This document shows positions 19,825 through 29,145 of a stretch of DNA of 38,629 bases, one piece after another. The stretch lies in IMG/VR virus record IMGVR_UViG_3300036985_003590, positions 1 through 38,629 of that record; one strand, 5' to 3'. The position numbers and the translations under genes are program-made. The notes beneath the pieces are model-generated. The model saw only the letters and a program-made list of their open reading frames with translations. It did no database searches and had not been told where the DNA came from. Position 1 is the stretch's first letter, and the number at the start of each line of letters is the position of its first letter. This DNA is from a virus.

Positions 19825-22713
19825 ATGCCAAGAGTATCGCCCGCGATCACTAATTTCACCGCCGGAGAATACAGCCCGCAGATGTTCGGGCAGATTGATC
19901 TTGCGTCCTATCCTAACGCTTGTCGGTTACTGCGTAATTTCGTTTGTCGCGTGCATGGCGGCGGGCAGAAGAGACCGGGAACGATCTTTATTGCCGAAGT
20001 GAAAGACAGCACAAAAGAAACCCGTCTCATCCCCTTCCAGTATTCGACAGAACAGGCTTATGTTTTGGAATTAGGCAACTCATACATGCGCGTGTTTATG
20101 GATAGGGGCCAGGTGCTTGATGATGAAAGCGATCCTTTTGAGTCGGGAACTCCTTACGTAACTGCTGATCTTAGTTCCCTTCGTTTTGCCCAAGACAAAG
20201 ACCTCATGTATTTATTTTTGAGAAGCAAACCAATTCAAAAACTCATTCGTTATGATCATGATGATTGGATATGTAAAAATGCCCCTATTGAAGACGGGCC
20301 ATATTTACCGAGTAACGCCGCGGCAGAGATCGGAGTTAATTTAGTTCCTGATCCCGATATGGAGGGTAACACGGGTTGGACATCGGTTGGCAGCCCCTTA
20401 GTGCAAGAACAAAGCACAGAAAGATTTTACGCAGGTGCATACTCCCGCAAATTATTAGCGCTGGTAGCTACGGATGGAGTAAAATCCGGCGTCTTTACAA
20501 CGGTTACTGCAAGCAATTATCGTATAAGGTTCAGGGTATTTACGTCGGCGGGAACATTAATCTTAAAGTTTCATCCAGGCAGTGATTCGGGTACATTAGT
20601 AACAATAGACACTTTGACCGGCATACCATCAGAGGAATGGACAGAGTACGAAAGATGGTACACGGAAACGGCAGGGGGAGCGGCAGCATATATTGAATTT
20701 TTGGGGCCAGCGGTGATTTTGTCGGCCACAGAACTAATTACTAATGGGAATTGTGAAGTAATCACAGGATGGACAAAAACAGGAGAATGGGCAGAACACG
20801 TTATAGCTTTAGATTCGGCTCAAAAACACGCGGGTACATATTCCCTTAAATATACAAAAGATGTCTCTCACGCTGCGGAAACAGCAGTCATCCATAGTGC
20901 TAATTTTTATACAGAGGAAGGAAAATGGTATAAATATAGTTTTTGGTTGCGCGGTGATGCCGCCAATTCATATACCTATAAAATCAGGTCAGGCGATGAT
21001 TCGGAAGATATGGTCAGTGCAACCGTCACACCGACAGCGGACACATGGACTAATTACACCGGATACTACAAAGAAACAGGAACAGGGGGATATGCTAAGT
21101 TTTATATTTCCCATCTTGGAGCAGCCGGCGTTTTGGTGGAATGGAGAATAGACGATGTTTCTATTAAAGAAGTCACATCCGAAATCTTCATTGATAATGT
21201 TGAGATATTTAAGATTGATTCATTAACAATGACACCCTCTGCCATCACGGGCAATGGGATTACATTAACGGCCAGCTCTTCATACTTTGTGGCCGGTCAT
21301 ATCGGCGCATTTTTCCGTTTAACTCATGATTCAACCACGGGGCATGTCATTATAAGAAGCATTACATCGGGCACAGTGGCGGTTGCTGATGTGATAACTA
21401 CCCTAGGTGACGATGCGGCAACGGATAATTTTGCCGAAGGCGCATGGTCGATAAAGAACGGATACCCGTCATGCGGTTGTTTTTTTGAACAGCGCCTAAT
21501 GGTGGCATCGTCAGAGAATGATGCAGACGCAGTATGGGGGTCAAAGCCGACAGAATATGAAGACTTTACGCCCGGCGTTTTAGACGCTGATCCGGTTGCC
21601 TACAAGTTACAATCAGATATTATCCGTTGGCTTGGTGCAATGGGGCAGTTGGTTGTCGGTACGGTGAATGCAGAATATCGGTTAGGTGCGCAAAGTGACG
21701 CGGCAGCATTAACGCCAACAAATGTTAAATTGACACCGCAAAGCCGGAAGGGATCATCAGACCTTGACCCGGTGAATGTCGGCAACGCTATCCTGTTTGT
21801 GCAACGCCGGGGCAATGCCGAGAATAGCGGGACAAAGCTCCGCGAGTTATCCTACAATTACGTCAATGATTCTTACGATGGCATTGACCTGTCATTATTT
21901 GCAGAACACATCAGTGGATCAGGGTTTAAACGAGTTGTTTTTATGTCCTCCCCGTTCCCTATATTATGGGGACAAACAGAAGATGGTCGGCTGGTAGGTA
22001 TGACGTATGAACGTGAGCAGAAGGTTATCGGCTGGCATTATCACCCGATGGACGGATTAGTCGAGGATATCTGCGTGATCCCCGGAGACAACCAGGACGA
22101 TTTGTACATGATAGTCAACCGGACAATAGACGGAGTGGAAAAGCGATATATTGAAGTAATGGCCGATTTTGATTTCGGGACAGACTATAAAGACGCTTAT
22201 TTTGTTGATTGCGGATTATCTTATGATGGATCTCCGACAAGCAGTTTATCGGGATTAGAACACCTGGAAGGTAAAACCGTTGCAATTTTAGCAGACGGAA
22301 TTGTGCAAACTAAAAAAACGGTTGCCAATGGCGGGATCGCGCTGGATACCGCCGCTTCTGTTATCCATGTGGGCCTACCCTATACCAGCGAGCTTGAACC
22401 TTTAGACCTTCAGGGCGGCTCTATCGAGGGCGTAAGTCAAGGGAAAATCAAGCGTATTCATGGCGTGGCTTTATATCTCTACAATTCGATGGGCGGGGAA
22501 ATCGGGCAAGATGCGAACACAACCGAAAGGATATTTTATAAAGAAGAGACTGAGGGCGCAGGCGAACAACTCGATCTGTTTACCGGGATAAAGGACGATT
22601 TCAATTTTAGTGGTGATTGGCAGCTTGATGCCAGGGTTTATATTAAACACGATGACCCATTGCCATTTACTGTTTTATCAATACTCCCACGCTTCAGGAC
22701 GGAAGACCGATGA
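19825..22713 (+). CDS. Tail tubular protein B-like nozzle with inserted carbohydrate-binding modules (962 aa)
   Basis: The ends match tail tubular protein B (T7 gp12-like, the nozzle): an N-terminal NFTAGEYSPQMFGQIDLASY with NFVCRVHGGGQKRPGT, and a C-terminal half with CFFEQRLMVASSENDADAV, then a VVGTVNAEYRLGAQSD region. Between, at about residues 170-470, are two tandem jelly-roll modules of CBM4/9-like type: one from LVPDPDMEGNTGWTSVG, the other from LITNGNCEVITGWTKTGEW to WRIDDVSIKEV. The second appears to interrupt the first, since FIDNVEIFKI, the expected last strand of module one, follows it. They could bind host glycans. Confidence 0.88.
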   Translation: MPRVSPAITNFTAGEYSPQMFGQIDLASYPNACRLLRNFVCRVHGGGQKRPGTIFIAEVKDSTKETRLIPFQYSTEQAYVLELGNSYMRVFMDRGQVLDDESDPFESGTPYVTADLSSLRFAQDKDLMYLFLRSKPIQKLIRYDHDDWICKNAPIEDGPYLPSNAAAEIGVNLVPDPDMEGNTGWTSVGSPLVQEQSTERFYAGAYSRKLLALVATDGVKSGVFTTVTASNYRIRFRVFTSAGTLILKFHPGSDSGTLVTIDTLTGIPSEEWTEYERWYTETAGGAAAYIEFLGPAVILSATELITNGNCEVITGWTKTGEWAEHVIALDSAQKHAGTYSLKYTKDVSHAAETAVIHSANFYTEEGKWYKYSFWLRGDAANSYTYKIRSGDDSEDMVSATVTPTADTWTNYTGYYKETGTGGYAKFYISHLGAAGVLVEWRIDDVSIKEVTSEIFIDNVEIFKIDSLTMTPSAITGNGITLTASSSYFVAGHIGAFFRLTHDSTTGHVIIRSITSGTVAVADVITTLGDDAATDNFAEGAWSIKNGYPSCGCFFEQRLMVASSENDADAVWGSKPTEYEDFTPGVLDADPVAYKLQSDIIRWLGAMGQLVVGTVNAEYRLGAQSDAAALTPTNVKLTPQSRKGSSDLDPVNVGNAILFVQRRGNAENSGTKLRELSYNYVNDSYDGIDLSLFAEHISGSGFKRVVFMSSPFPILWGQTEDGRLVGMTYEREQKVIGWHYHPMDGLVEDICVIPGDNQDDLYMIVNRTIDGVEKRYIEVMADFDFGTDYKDAYFVDCGLSYDGSPTSSLSGLEHLEGKTVAILADGIVQTKKTVANGGIALDTAASVIHVGLPYTSELEPLDLQGGSIEGVSQGKIKRIHGVALYLYNSMGGEIGQDANTTERIFYKEETEGAGEQLDLFTGIKDDFNFSGDWQLDARVYIKHDDPLPFTVLSILPRFRTEDR

Positions 22714-23282
22714 CGACACCGCAAGACTTTAACGAGATATGGGAAAAGGGAGAATACCGCAGGGGTTCAACGTGTCAAAGACTTGTGCCGTTTCTCTTGC
22801 GCTATATACCCGCAGGCTCGACAATTAATGATTATGGCAGTGGTACAGGCAGGGCAGAAATCGAGTTGTTAAGGGCCGGTTATTTGATAAATATGGTGGA
22901 TTTTGCGTCCGTTGCCCTCGAAGATGAAACTCGTACGTTAATCGGGGATAAATTAACATACATAGTCAGCCCGCTTGAATCGTTGCCCGCTGATTTCCCG
23001 GTTGCTGATTGGGGTATTTGTATCAATGTTCTAATGACGGTTGACCCGGAAAAGTTGGACAAGATCATGTCGGAAATGCGCCGGACATGCCGCAATCTAA
23101 TAATCGAGGTTTATGATCGGACAGATGTCCGATTGGGTAAAGACCTCACCACGATTAAAGGAAACGCTGCTTTCTGGTTTACAGAAATGACAAAATACTG
23201 GAACTGTGTTGAATCGGTTGGAAGCCCTGAACATCATGGGCGATATATTACTATTGGACGGGAGGTGGTAAGTGGAACGTGA
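22710..23282 (+). CDS. SAM-dependent methyltransferase 2 (190 aa)
   Basis: Motif I is DYGSGTGRA (residues 41-49), and VADWGICINVLMTVD follows at about residue 98, parallel to LADWGFCVDVMEH in the methyltransferase at 14165. The two share length and layout, and thus look like old paralogues, though the active-site glycine loop differs (GSGTG against GCGTG). The GTG start of the next gene lies inside its end. It follows the nozzle gene by ATGA. The substrate is unknown. It is not of DNA-methyltransferase type. Confidence 0.75.
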   Translation: MTTPQDFNEIWEKGEYRRGSTCQRLVPFLLRYIPAGSTINDYGSGTGRAEIELLRAGYLINMVDFASVALEDETRTLIGDKLTYIVSPLESLPADFPVADWGICINVLMTVDPEKLDKIMSEMRRTCRNLIIEVYDRTDVRLGKDLTTIKGNAAFWFTEMTKYWNCVESVGSPEHHGRYITIGREVVSGT

Positions 23283-23496
23283 AGCGATAAAGGAAGCCGT
23301 TAAGGAAGCACTAAGCGAAGAGCTAAAGGCATTTTATATTGATCGTGAAACCCACTATCAACATCACCAGTTGATAGGTAACTGGTCAAGCACACTTAAT
23401 TCTTGCAAAAGAGCTTTAATTACAGCAACATCAACAATTATAATCGGTGCTATCTTAGGGCTAATGGCAATTGGGTTTTGGGCAAAAGGAAGATGA
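23272..23496 (+). CDS. Small membrane protein, possible spanin or holin-like (74 aa)
   Basis: The GTG start has GGAGGTGG upstream and overlaps the methyltransferase stop. The N-terminal 45 residues are charged and helical (EREAIKEAVKEALSEELKAF), followed by one hydrophobic segment near the C-terminus (ALITATSTIIIGAILGLMAIGF, written as its ends ALITATST and LMAIGF). It could be a holin-associated or membrane-remodelling protein in the lysis cluster. The single helix and cytoplasmic N-terminus do not fix its role. Confidence 0.5.
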   Translation: MEREAIKEAVKEALSEELKAFYIDRETHYQHHQLIGNWSSTLNSCKRALITATSTIIIGAILGLMAIGFWAKGR

Positions 23497-23642
23497 CAGA
23501 AAACGAAGAGTTAAAATTGAGGATAGAATACCTTGAGGACGAGAAAAGATGTCTTGAATTAAGACTTCTTAATGCTCAAACTTTTATTGAGTATTTCTTG
23601 CATGCGCAAAAGGAGAAGAAAGATGGAACTTTGGAAATATAG
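23493..23642 (+). CDS. Tiny coiled-coil protein (49 aa)
   Basis: The ATG overlaps the previous stop (ATGA). Almost the whole product is a predicted helix: MTENEELKLRIEYLEDEKRC, then ELRLLNAQTFIEYFL and a Lys-rich tail. A heptad-like Leu pattern suggests a coiled coil. It overlaps the next gene by 20 bases. Function unknown; it lies in the lysis-like cluster. Confidence 0.55.
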   Translation: MTENEELKLRIEYLEDEKRCLELRLLNAQTFIEYFLHAQKEKKDGTLEI

Positions 23643-24204
23643 TTGGTTTCAAGCATTTACGATGTGGTGCAATAAATGGGATTGGTGGCGAACCTATATG
23701 TGGGGCAGAAGTATTAGCTATGAAGATTATGTCCGCAATTTCGGGGAGGTTTTAAGAGAATCTTTTTTCCCCTTCATCGTCAAAGATGTAAAGAGTTACT
23801 CTATATTCAATCTCAGATGTGGGTATGTTGCGGCAGATAGGATACCGACTATTGCTAATCCTAATATATGGGTAGTACCTATGGGAGTGAGAAAACTTGT
23901 TTGGTCTGGTGAGAAATGGACTATCATTGACCTAAGAGTATTCAACCCTTGGTGGACGAAGTTCTGTAATGCGGTGTTCTTTCTTCAGTTTGCAGTAAGT
24001 CTTAAATACTATATTCCAATTCCCTATGTCTCAATGGTTGTCAAGATTGCTCCTTGGTATTTTCAGTTTGGGTTAGGTTGGGGGCCGGAAGCAAACGGAA
24101 CGGCTATCTTATGCGGTAAGTTCAGATTTGTAAACGAAAAGACAAGTAATGAAACACAATGGAATCCGTCAGATGTAATCGGGTATTATGAAGGCACAAT
24201 TTAG
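23623..24204 (+). CDS. Aromatic-rich hypothetical protein (193 aa)
   Basis: The ATG (MELWKYSWFQAFTMW) has AAGGAG upstream; the longer frame back to 23572 runs over the previous gene. The product is unusually rich in Trp, Tyr and Phe: WCNKWDWWRTYMWGRS near the start, VFFLQFAVSLKYYIPIPYVSM in the middle (split as its ends VFFLQF and PYVSM) and a hydrophobic IAPWYFQFGLGWG. It may be membrane-associated. I recognise no family. It may be an envelope or lysis-related protein, judged by place only. Confidence 0.55.
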   Translation: MELWKYSWFQAFTMWCNKWDWWRTYMWGRSISYEDYVRNFGEVLRESFFPFIVKDVKSYSIFNLRCGYVAADRIPTIANPNIWVVPMGVRKLVWSGEKWTIIDLRVFNPWWTKFCNAVFFLQFAVSLKYYIPIPYVSMVVKIAPWYFQFGLGWGPEANGTAILCGKFRFVNEKTSNETQWNPSDVIGYYEGTI

Positions 24205-24215
24205 AGGTGAAAAGA

Positions 24216-24620
24216 ATGGAATTAACTCTTGCAAGAAAAACATTAACTGAGAAGTCAACTATCGGTCAACTATTTATAAATGGTAATTTGTTTTGTTACA
24301 CCATGGAAGATTGTGTCCGGGACGTAAAGGTGCCCGGAGAGACGGCAATTCCGTATGGGGTTTATGAAGTCATTACCAATTATAGCAACCGATTTAAAAA
24401 GGTAATGCCGTTGCTATTAAACGTCCCCGGCTTTGAGGGTGTTCGCATACATTCCGGCAACACGGCAGAGGATACAGAAGGTTGTATTTTGGTTGGGGAG
24501 AAATCTCATATAGAAAACTTTATTGGTAATAGCAAGGTAACTTATGACAAGTTTATGCCCTTCCTTAAGGCCGGAATCGAAGAAGGCAAGGTAATATTAA
24601 CGATCACAAAGGAGAAATAA
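24216..24620 (+). CDS. DUF5675-like protein, candidate endolysin (134 aa)
   Basis: The ATG with AGAGGTG upstream gives MELTLARKTLTEKSTIGQ; a GTG three codons earlier is possible. Residues 40-75 read PYGVYEVITNYSNRFK, and the key motif is VRIHSGNTAEDTEGCILVG near residues 76-94. A His-Gly and a Gly-Cys placed like this recall an L,D-transpeptidase-type active site, and the family (DUF5675) is found near phage lysis genes. It stands just before the holin. No classic lysozyme, amidase or lytic transglycosylase is visible elsewhere, so it is the best candidate for wall cleavage. Confidence 0.65.
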   Translation: MELTLARKTLTEKSTIGQLFINGNLFCYTMEDCVRDVKVPGETAIPYGVYEVITNYSNRFKKVMPLLLNVPGFEGVRIHSGNTAEDTEGCILVGEKSHIENFIGNSKVTYDKFMPFLKAGIEEGKVILTITKEK

Positions 24621-24621
24621 A

Positions 24622-25065
24622 ATGGCTGGAATATCACTAGCAAACTTAGATTTAGGAACTGTTCTTACAGGCGCGGGAACTCTGTTGAAGGACATCCGCA
24701 CAGCGATAACCGGGAAGGAACCTTTAAGCGCTAATAAGGCGGCAGAGATCGCCCTGGAAGCAGAGAAAATCGAAGCGGTAATAGAAACGGCACGGGTTTC
24801 TGTTATGGTAGCCGAGGCACAATCACAGGATAAATGGACATCCAGAGCAAGACCGGCTTTTCTTTATGTGATGTATATTATGATTTTAACATCTATCCCA
24901 ATGGGGATAATCTACGCTGTCAATCCCGTAGTTGCGGCAAATCTTACCAGTGGAGTAAAGGCATGGTTACTCGTTATCCCTGAAAGTATGTGGGCATTAA
25001 TGGGAGCTGGTTATCTTGGATATGTAGGCGCGAGGAGCTACGATAAAAAGCAGGGAGTTATTTAA
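24622..25065 (+). CDS. Holin, 3-TM family (147 aa)
   Basis: The C-terminal half has two clear hydrophobic stretches: LYVMYIMILTSIPMGIIYAV at about residues 83-102 and AWLLVIPESMWALMGAGYLG at about 114-133. The pattern DKWTSRARPAFLYV before the first is typical of the three-TM holin family seen with gene-transfer release. The N-terminal part is helical (EIALEAEKIEAVIETARVSV), with the first weak hydrophobic part. It would make lethal membrane lesions at the end of the cycle. It directly follows the DUF5675 gene, making a lysis pair. Confidence 0.8.
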   Translation: MAGISLANLDLGTVLTGAGTLLKDIRTAITGKEPLSANKAAEIALEAEKIEAVIETARVSVMVAEAQSQDKWTSRARPAFLYVMYIMILTSIPMGIIYAVNPVVAANLTSGVKAWLLVIPESMWALMGAGYLGYVGARSYDKKQGVI

Positions 25066-25493
25066 TGGAAGTCGTTGACTTTAAAATTGAGCATTTTGAC
25101 CGGATGGAACTCCTTGAACGCGGATGGCAGAGACGGGAAGACAGAACAATATTTGTCAACTACCCGCATCTCGGCCCGGCCTATACTCTTTTGGATGGAG
25201 ACGTGCCTATCGTTTCTGGTGGTTTTGCTATGTTGTGGCCAGGTGTTTGCGATTCATGGATGCTTATCAGTAAACATATCAAGCGGTATCCGCTTAGTGT
25301 CTATAAAACCGTGTCCACGAAAATGAAATGTGTCATCGAGAATTATAAACTATACCGGATACAAACACTTATACAAGAAGGCGATATGACGGCGATTAAT
25401 TGGATAGAACGTCTTGGTTTCACGCGCGAAGGAGTCATGAGACAATTCGGGCCGGATAGACAAAACTATCTCATGTACGGGAGGATTTTCTAA
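25065..25493 (+). CDS. T7 gp13-like internal virion protein (GNAT fold, 142 aa)
   Basis: The layout matches the small acyltransferase-like internal virion protein that opens the T7 core cassette: a beginning with DFKIEHFDRMELLERGW, a central strand VSGGFAMLWPGVCDSWML, and an end with AINWIERLGFTREGVMRQFG followed by a Tyr-rich tail. The GNAT-like end (GFTREG) resembles acetyltransferase motifs, but catalysis is not known. TAATG couplings bind it to the holin before and the next gene behind. Confidence 0.75.
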   Translation: MEVVDFKIEHFDRMELLERGWQRREDRTIFVNYPHLGPAYTLLDGDVPIVSGGFAMLWPGVCDSWMLISKHIKRYPLSVYKTVSTKMKCVIENYKLYRIQTLIQEGDMTAINWIERLGFTREGVMRQFGPDRQNYLMYGRIF

Positions 25494-26110
25494 TGGCTGG
25501 TATTATGGCGGGGTCGTACAGGTCTTATGGCGCGTATTATGAGGGTGAACAGCAGAACGCTTATTATAATAATCAAGCCTTGCTTACTGAACGCGAAAAA
25601 GAGGAAGCAAGGCGTAAAATTGAGATGGACGAACGGAAAGCTGAGTTTCTTCAAATGCAGGCCGGTTACGCGCAGATAGATGTTAAGGACGCGAAAGCCA
25701 AGAGTGAAATTTTTTTAAACCAATATCAGGGTGAAACAGATAAGGGCGTGGCAACAGGGTTTACCAAAGGGGCTAAATCGGGCGTTGATATGTCATTTGG
25801 TTCCCCTCTGGAAGCATTGGCAGATCAAAGTGATAAACGAGCCTTTGGTTACGCTGTAACAAAGTGGGAGGGGGATACCGATGTCTGGCAAAAGGAACGA
25901 GACGCTCAGGGAATACAGGAAAAAGCCACAATCATGCTAGATAAAACTAAGGTGGATACAGCTAATTTAGGGATGTATGATTACCAGGCAAGTATTTATC
26001 GGACAGCGGCAGGGGAAGCGCGGAAAGTGGCAAGGTTGAAAGAACAAACGTCAAACATGCAATCCACAAATGACGGTTTTATGCGGGGCATGTCTTTTGT
26101 AATGGGCTAA
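25493..26110 (+). CDS. T7 gp14-like internal virion protein (205 aa)
   Basis: It follows the gp13-like gene by TAATG. The product is Ala/Gln/Lys-rich and helical, beginning MAGIMAGSYRSYGAYYEGEQ and with a long charged region (LLTEREKEEARRKIEMDERK). It is close in length to T7 gp14 (196 residues), the core protein that makes the outer-membrane pore in DNA ejection. There is no clear motif, so the call is by position, length and composition. GAGG precedes the next gene. Confidence 0.65.
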   Translation: MAGIMAGSYRSYGAYYEGEQQNAYYNNQALLTEREKEEARRKIEMDERKAEFLQMQAGYAQIDVKDAKAKSEIFLNQYQGETDKGVATGFTKGAKSGVDMSFGSPLEALADQSDKRAFGYAVTKWEGDTDVWQKERDAQGIQEKATIMLDKTKVDTANLGMYDYQASIYRTAAGEARKVARLKEQTSNMQSTNDGFMRGMSFVMG

Positions 26111-26122
26111 AAGAGGTTTAAA

Positions 26123-27829
26123 ATGGATATTAACATACCAAGTATATTATCTGGTGGCGCGGGAAGTCTAGGCAGGGCAATGCAAGAGGCGGGTGATTCT
26201 GCTTTGCAGAGCGCAAACCAAAGAGCGAAGGTAATCGGAGCCATTGTAAGCAAAAATATAAAGGCCGAAAATGATCAGCAGAACCTTATTGAAGGTGTAA
26301 GGCTTGATAACGACCTTAAAGTGCAACTGGATGAATATGATTCATTTACTCTCAAATCCACGGACGGAACTGAACCAAAACTGCTTGATGAAATGAAGGC
26401 AGCACACACGGAAATAAAAGACAACTTTCTCAAAAAAGCGTCAAACACAGAAGTTTCTAATTATTTAAACCGATCATTTATGGCCGATCAGCAAACGCGG
26501 TTAAGAGGCGCACAGCAGACACTAGACAAGAAACTTTGGGATACATCCCTCACTACCATAAAAATAAATACGGATGATGAAATAAGAAAATCGGTACAAA
26601 CAGGGGAATACGAGAATGGTCTTGGGAAGGTTGATTTTTTCCTGGATGCACAGGGCGGGTATTTAGGTGCGGCCAAGGATACTTTAAAGACATTGGAGCG
26701 TTCCCGTTATACCGAAAATTGGTTAAAAACAATGGCGAGCAATCCCATAAACGCGCCTTTTTTAATTCAACGTCTGGCTGATCCGGTAGAGAAAAAGAAA
26801 ATATTTGCCAATCTGGATGTGAATAAGATTGATGAAATGGAAAGGTTGCTGCAAGGGGCGGGGAAAGAGGCCATTACGCAAGCCGCTTTTACCAAAGTGT
26901 ATTCAGACCCTCGTTTCCAAAGTGGCGGGAAGTTCTCTCCGCAGACTGCCATAAGCACGATCTTTACCCCGGATGGCATGAAGGAGTTTGGATTGACACC
27001 GGAAACAGCGGGGCAAGTGGCGCAGATGGTTCAGCATAACGATATAGCCACAAAGCAAGCGAAGAAAGACATACAGGAAAAGAACTTAGACAATATTTAT
27101 GGGTTGATCCCTTCTAATCCGCAAGGTGCATTGAAGGCTATCAAAGCCAAAATCAATACAGGTGAGATTGACCAGAAAGAAGGAGCTCAGCTTTACCGAT
27201 CCCTTGAAACAGGAATGCTTCAAAACAATGTACTAGCCGCACAGTTGGGTGTTTTTGATGTGCAGTCGGCCATTGTAGCGGGTAAAATTACAGACAGGAA
27301 CGCAGTTGTTGCGGCGGTCGCTGCACTGGGGCCGGGGGCAACAAAAGATTTGCCGGGGCTGTTATCTCTATTGGAAGGATCAAACAAGAAGAGAGGCGGA
27401 GTCAACTATTTCGCCGAAGCGGAAAAAGAATTAAATGCAAGAGTTACTGAAACCAAGGGTAAAAATTCTAAAGAAGCCAAGCGTATAGAGAATGGTGAGA
27501 TTCAAAAGACGCTTCTTGATTGGATGAATAAGAACGGAGTGGAGGTAGATAATCCCGCCGTTATGACGCACTACAGGGAATTGATAAAAGGTAAAGCCAA
27601 GTGGGGTGAAAAGGCCAAGGATGCGGTAGTTGATTTTGTCATGCCGGGTGAAAAGAAACCCACGTCCGATCAAGAGCTTTTACAGCAGAAGGCAGCGGCA
27701 AAGCAGCCGGAAGCTCCTAAAACACAATATACGGAAGCACAAATCAGGCAATGGCTCAAAGAAAAGAAGATTAAGAACATTGATGAACAAGTCGAAATTT
27801 ACCGTAAGCAGGGGTACATTAAGAAATGA
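26123..27829 (+). CDS. Internal virion protein, T7 gp15-like (568 aa)
   Basis: The protein is helical throughout, starting with DINIPSILSGGAGSLGRAMQ and QRAKVIGAIVSKNIKAENDQ, and has charged repeats such as LDNIYGLIPSNPQGALKAIK. There are no membrane segments. T7 gp15 (747 residues) and related middle core proteins are long and helical and take this place. The C-terminal 60 residues are Lys/Gln/Ala-rich with a final EAQIRQWLKEKKIKN. Stop and next ATG overlap (ATGA). It should act in the ejection tube through the periplasm. Confidence 0.6.
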   Translation: MDINIPSILSGGAGSLGRAMQEAGDSALQSANQRAKVIGAIVSKNIKAENDQQNLIEGVRLDNDLKVQLDEYDSFTLKSTDGTEPKLLDEMKAAHTEIKDNFLKKASNTEVSNYLNRSFMADQQTRLRGAQQTLDKKLWDTSLTTIKINTDDEIRKSVQTGEYENGLGKVDFFLDAQGGYLGAAKDTLKTLERSRYTENWLKTMASNPINAPFLIQRLADPVEKKKIFANLDVNKIDEMERLLQGAGKEAITQAAFTKVYSDPRFQSGGKFSPQTAISTIFTPDGMKEFGLTPETAGQVAQMVQHNDIATKQAKKDIQEKNLDNIYGLIPSNPQGALKAIKAKINTGEIDQKEGAQLYRSLETGMLQNNVLAAQLGVFDVQSAIVAGKITDRNAVVAAVAALGPGATKDLPGLLSLLEGSNKKRGGVNYFAEAEKELNARVTETKGKNSKEAKRIENGEIQKTLLDWMNKNGVEVDNPAVMTHYRELIKGKAKWGEKAKDAVVDFVMPGEKKPTSDQELLQQKAAAKQPEAPKTQYTEAQIRQWLKEKKIKNIDEQVEIYRKQGYIKK

Positions 27830-29145
27830 TTAGTGATCCTTTGGGAATAATGGGGAATCAAGAACAGGGGGCAATGCCTGATCCTTTAGGTTTGGCTAAT
27901 ATGGCAAACACTTCTTTGGATTCTGACAAGCCAACTCAGATATGGTCAGAGCCGGATAAATCATGGTGGCAGAAGACCAAAACCTATATTGATGATCTGC
28001 CTGAAAAGAACATCGGTCAGGTTGGGATGGATGCTCTTGAGGCTTTTGGCGGGTTGTTTGGTGACGATTCTAAGGAAAACGCAAGATCATTTGACAATTA
28101 TCAGGTGTCTAAAGAGACGGGTATCCCGGTTAATATGGTCGGTGAACGGGAGCGTATTGACTATGCCAACTCAAAGGGATTTTACACACAACCGGAGAAG
28201 TACGATTTCTTGATGAAATTGTCTCTTGCGCCGATTGCTGCCGCTTCTTTTACCGAAGTGTCTGCCGGATATGCCGCTGCCGGACTTTATGGCGCTGTGG
28301 CTAAAGCTGGCGGGATTGCTGCCGGGTTTGGTGTGTTTATGGGGCTGGCAGAAGCGGAAAACTATGCCGTATCAAAAGCCACTGACAGCAAATATCAGTT
28401 TGGCGCAGGCAAGGGTTTGGCAGAGTTGTCCGGTGATCCAGAGGGGCCGATGTCGGACGTGTTAAAACTGACTGATCTGGTCGGGCAGGCATTTGCAACC
28501 AAGGGCATAATGGTTGGTAAAGATAAAGCCGTTTCCGCATTTGCTGAAAACTATATGAGGGAAGTTATCACGAAATATAAAATGCCTGAAAAGGTTTATG
28601 TCTCACCGGCAGAGTTTAGAGAGTTTCGAGGTTGGGGGCCGGAGTCGGGGTTATCAGTAGAGCAGGCGGCGATCCTTAAAGATTTAAAGATGACAAAAGA
28701 GGACATGGTATTTGCCGTTAAAAACGGCATTGATATTGAAATCCCTGCCTCAAGGCTGGTTACTATTCAGGACAAGCCGTGGGTGCAGTCGATAAAGAAC
28801 TTATTTAAGGTTGATCCATATAAAACAACTACTACTGAAATGGGCGGTGAGGCCGTGGCTAAAAAGCCTGTGGCTGGTTTAATCGAAGGGCAGACACAAA
28901 CTATTATCCCCGGAGAGATCGTTCAGCCAGCGGCAGCGTCCGCAGAAGGATTGGTTCAAATAAAGGGTGCTGAAACTAAATACACCCCGGAGATGTTTCC
29001 GGCCGATACGCAACTCGAAGTATCCCGGTTGAAGGATGGTGAGATAGTCAAAGAGAAAGTGCCTGTTGAAACAGCTATCAAAGAATTAAGCGATACTAAA
29101 TCAATGGTTGACCGACTCAAAGCGTTCAAGGAGTGCATCGGATGA
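27826..29145 (+). CDS. Internal virion-type protein with hydrophobic centre (439 aa)
   Basis: The middle, about residues 130-190, is rich in Ala and Gly (PIAAASFTEVSAGYAAAGLY, then AKAGGIAAGFGVFMGLAEA) and could insert in a membrane. The first part is low in features and has SDKPTQIWSEPDKSWWQ. The C-terminal part is Pro/Val/Lys-rich with VQIKGAETKYTPEMFP, where a peptide extension looks flexible. It follows the gp15-like gene by ATGA, in the core cassette, and should be packaged with it. I see no enzymatic motif. Confidence 0.55.
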   Translation: MISDPLGIMGNQEQGAMPDPLGLANMANTSLDSDKPTQIWSEPDKSWWQKTKTYIDDLPEKNIGQVGMDALEAFGGLFGDDSKENARSFDNYQVSKETGIPVNMVGERERIDYANSKGFYTQPEKYDFLMKLSLAPIAAASFTEVSAGYAAAGLYGAVAKAGGIAAGFGVFMGLAEAENYAVSKATDSKYQFGAGKGLAELSGDPEGPMSDVLKLTDLVGQAFATKGIMVGKDKAVSAFAENYMREVITKYKMPEKVYVSPAEFREFRGWGPESGLSVEQAAILKDLKMTKEDMVFAVKNGIDIEIPASRLVTIQDKPWVQSIKNLFKVDPYKTTTTEMGGEAVAKKPVAGLIEGQTQTIIPGEIVQPAAASAEGLVQIKGAETKYTPEMFPADTQLEVSRLKDGEIVKEKVPVETAIKELSDTKSMVDRLKAFKECIG

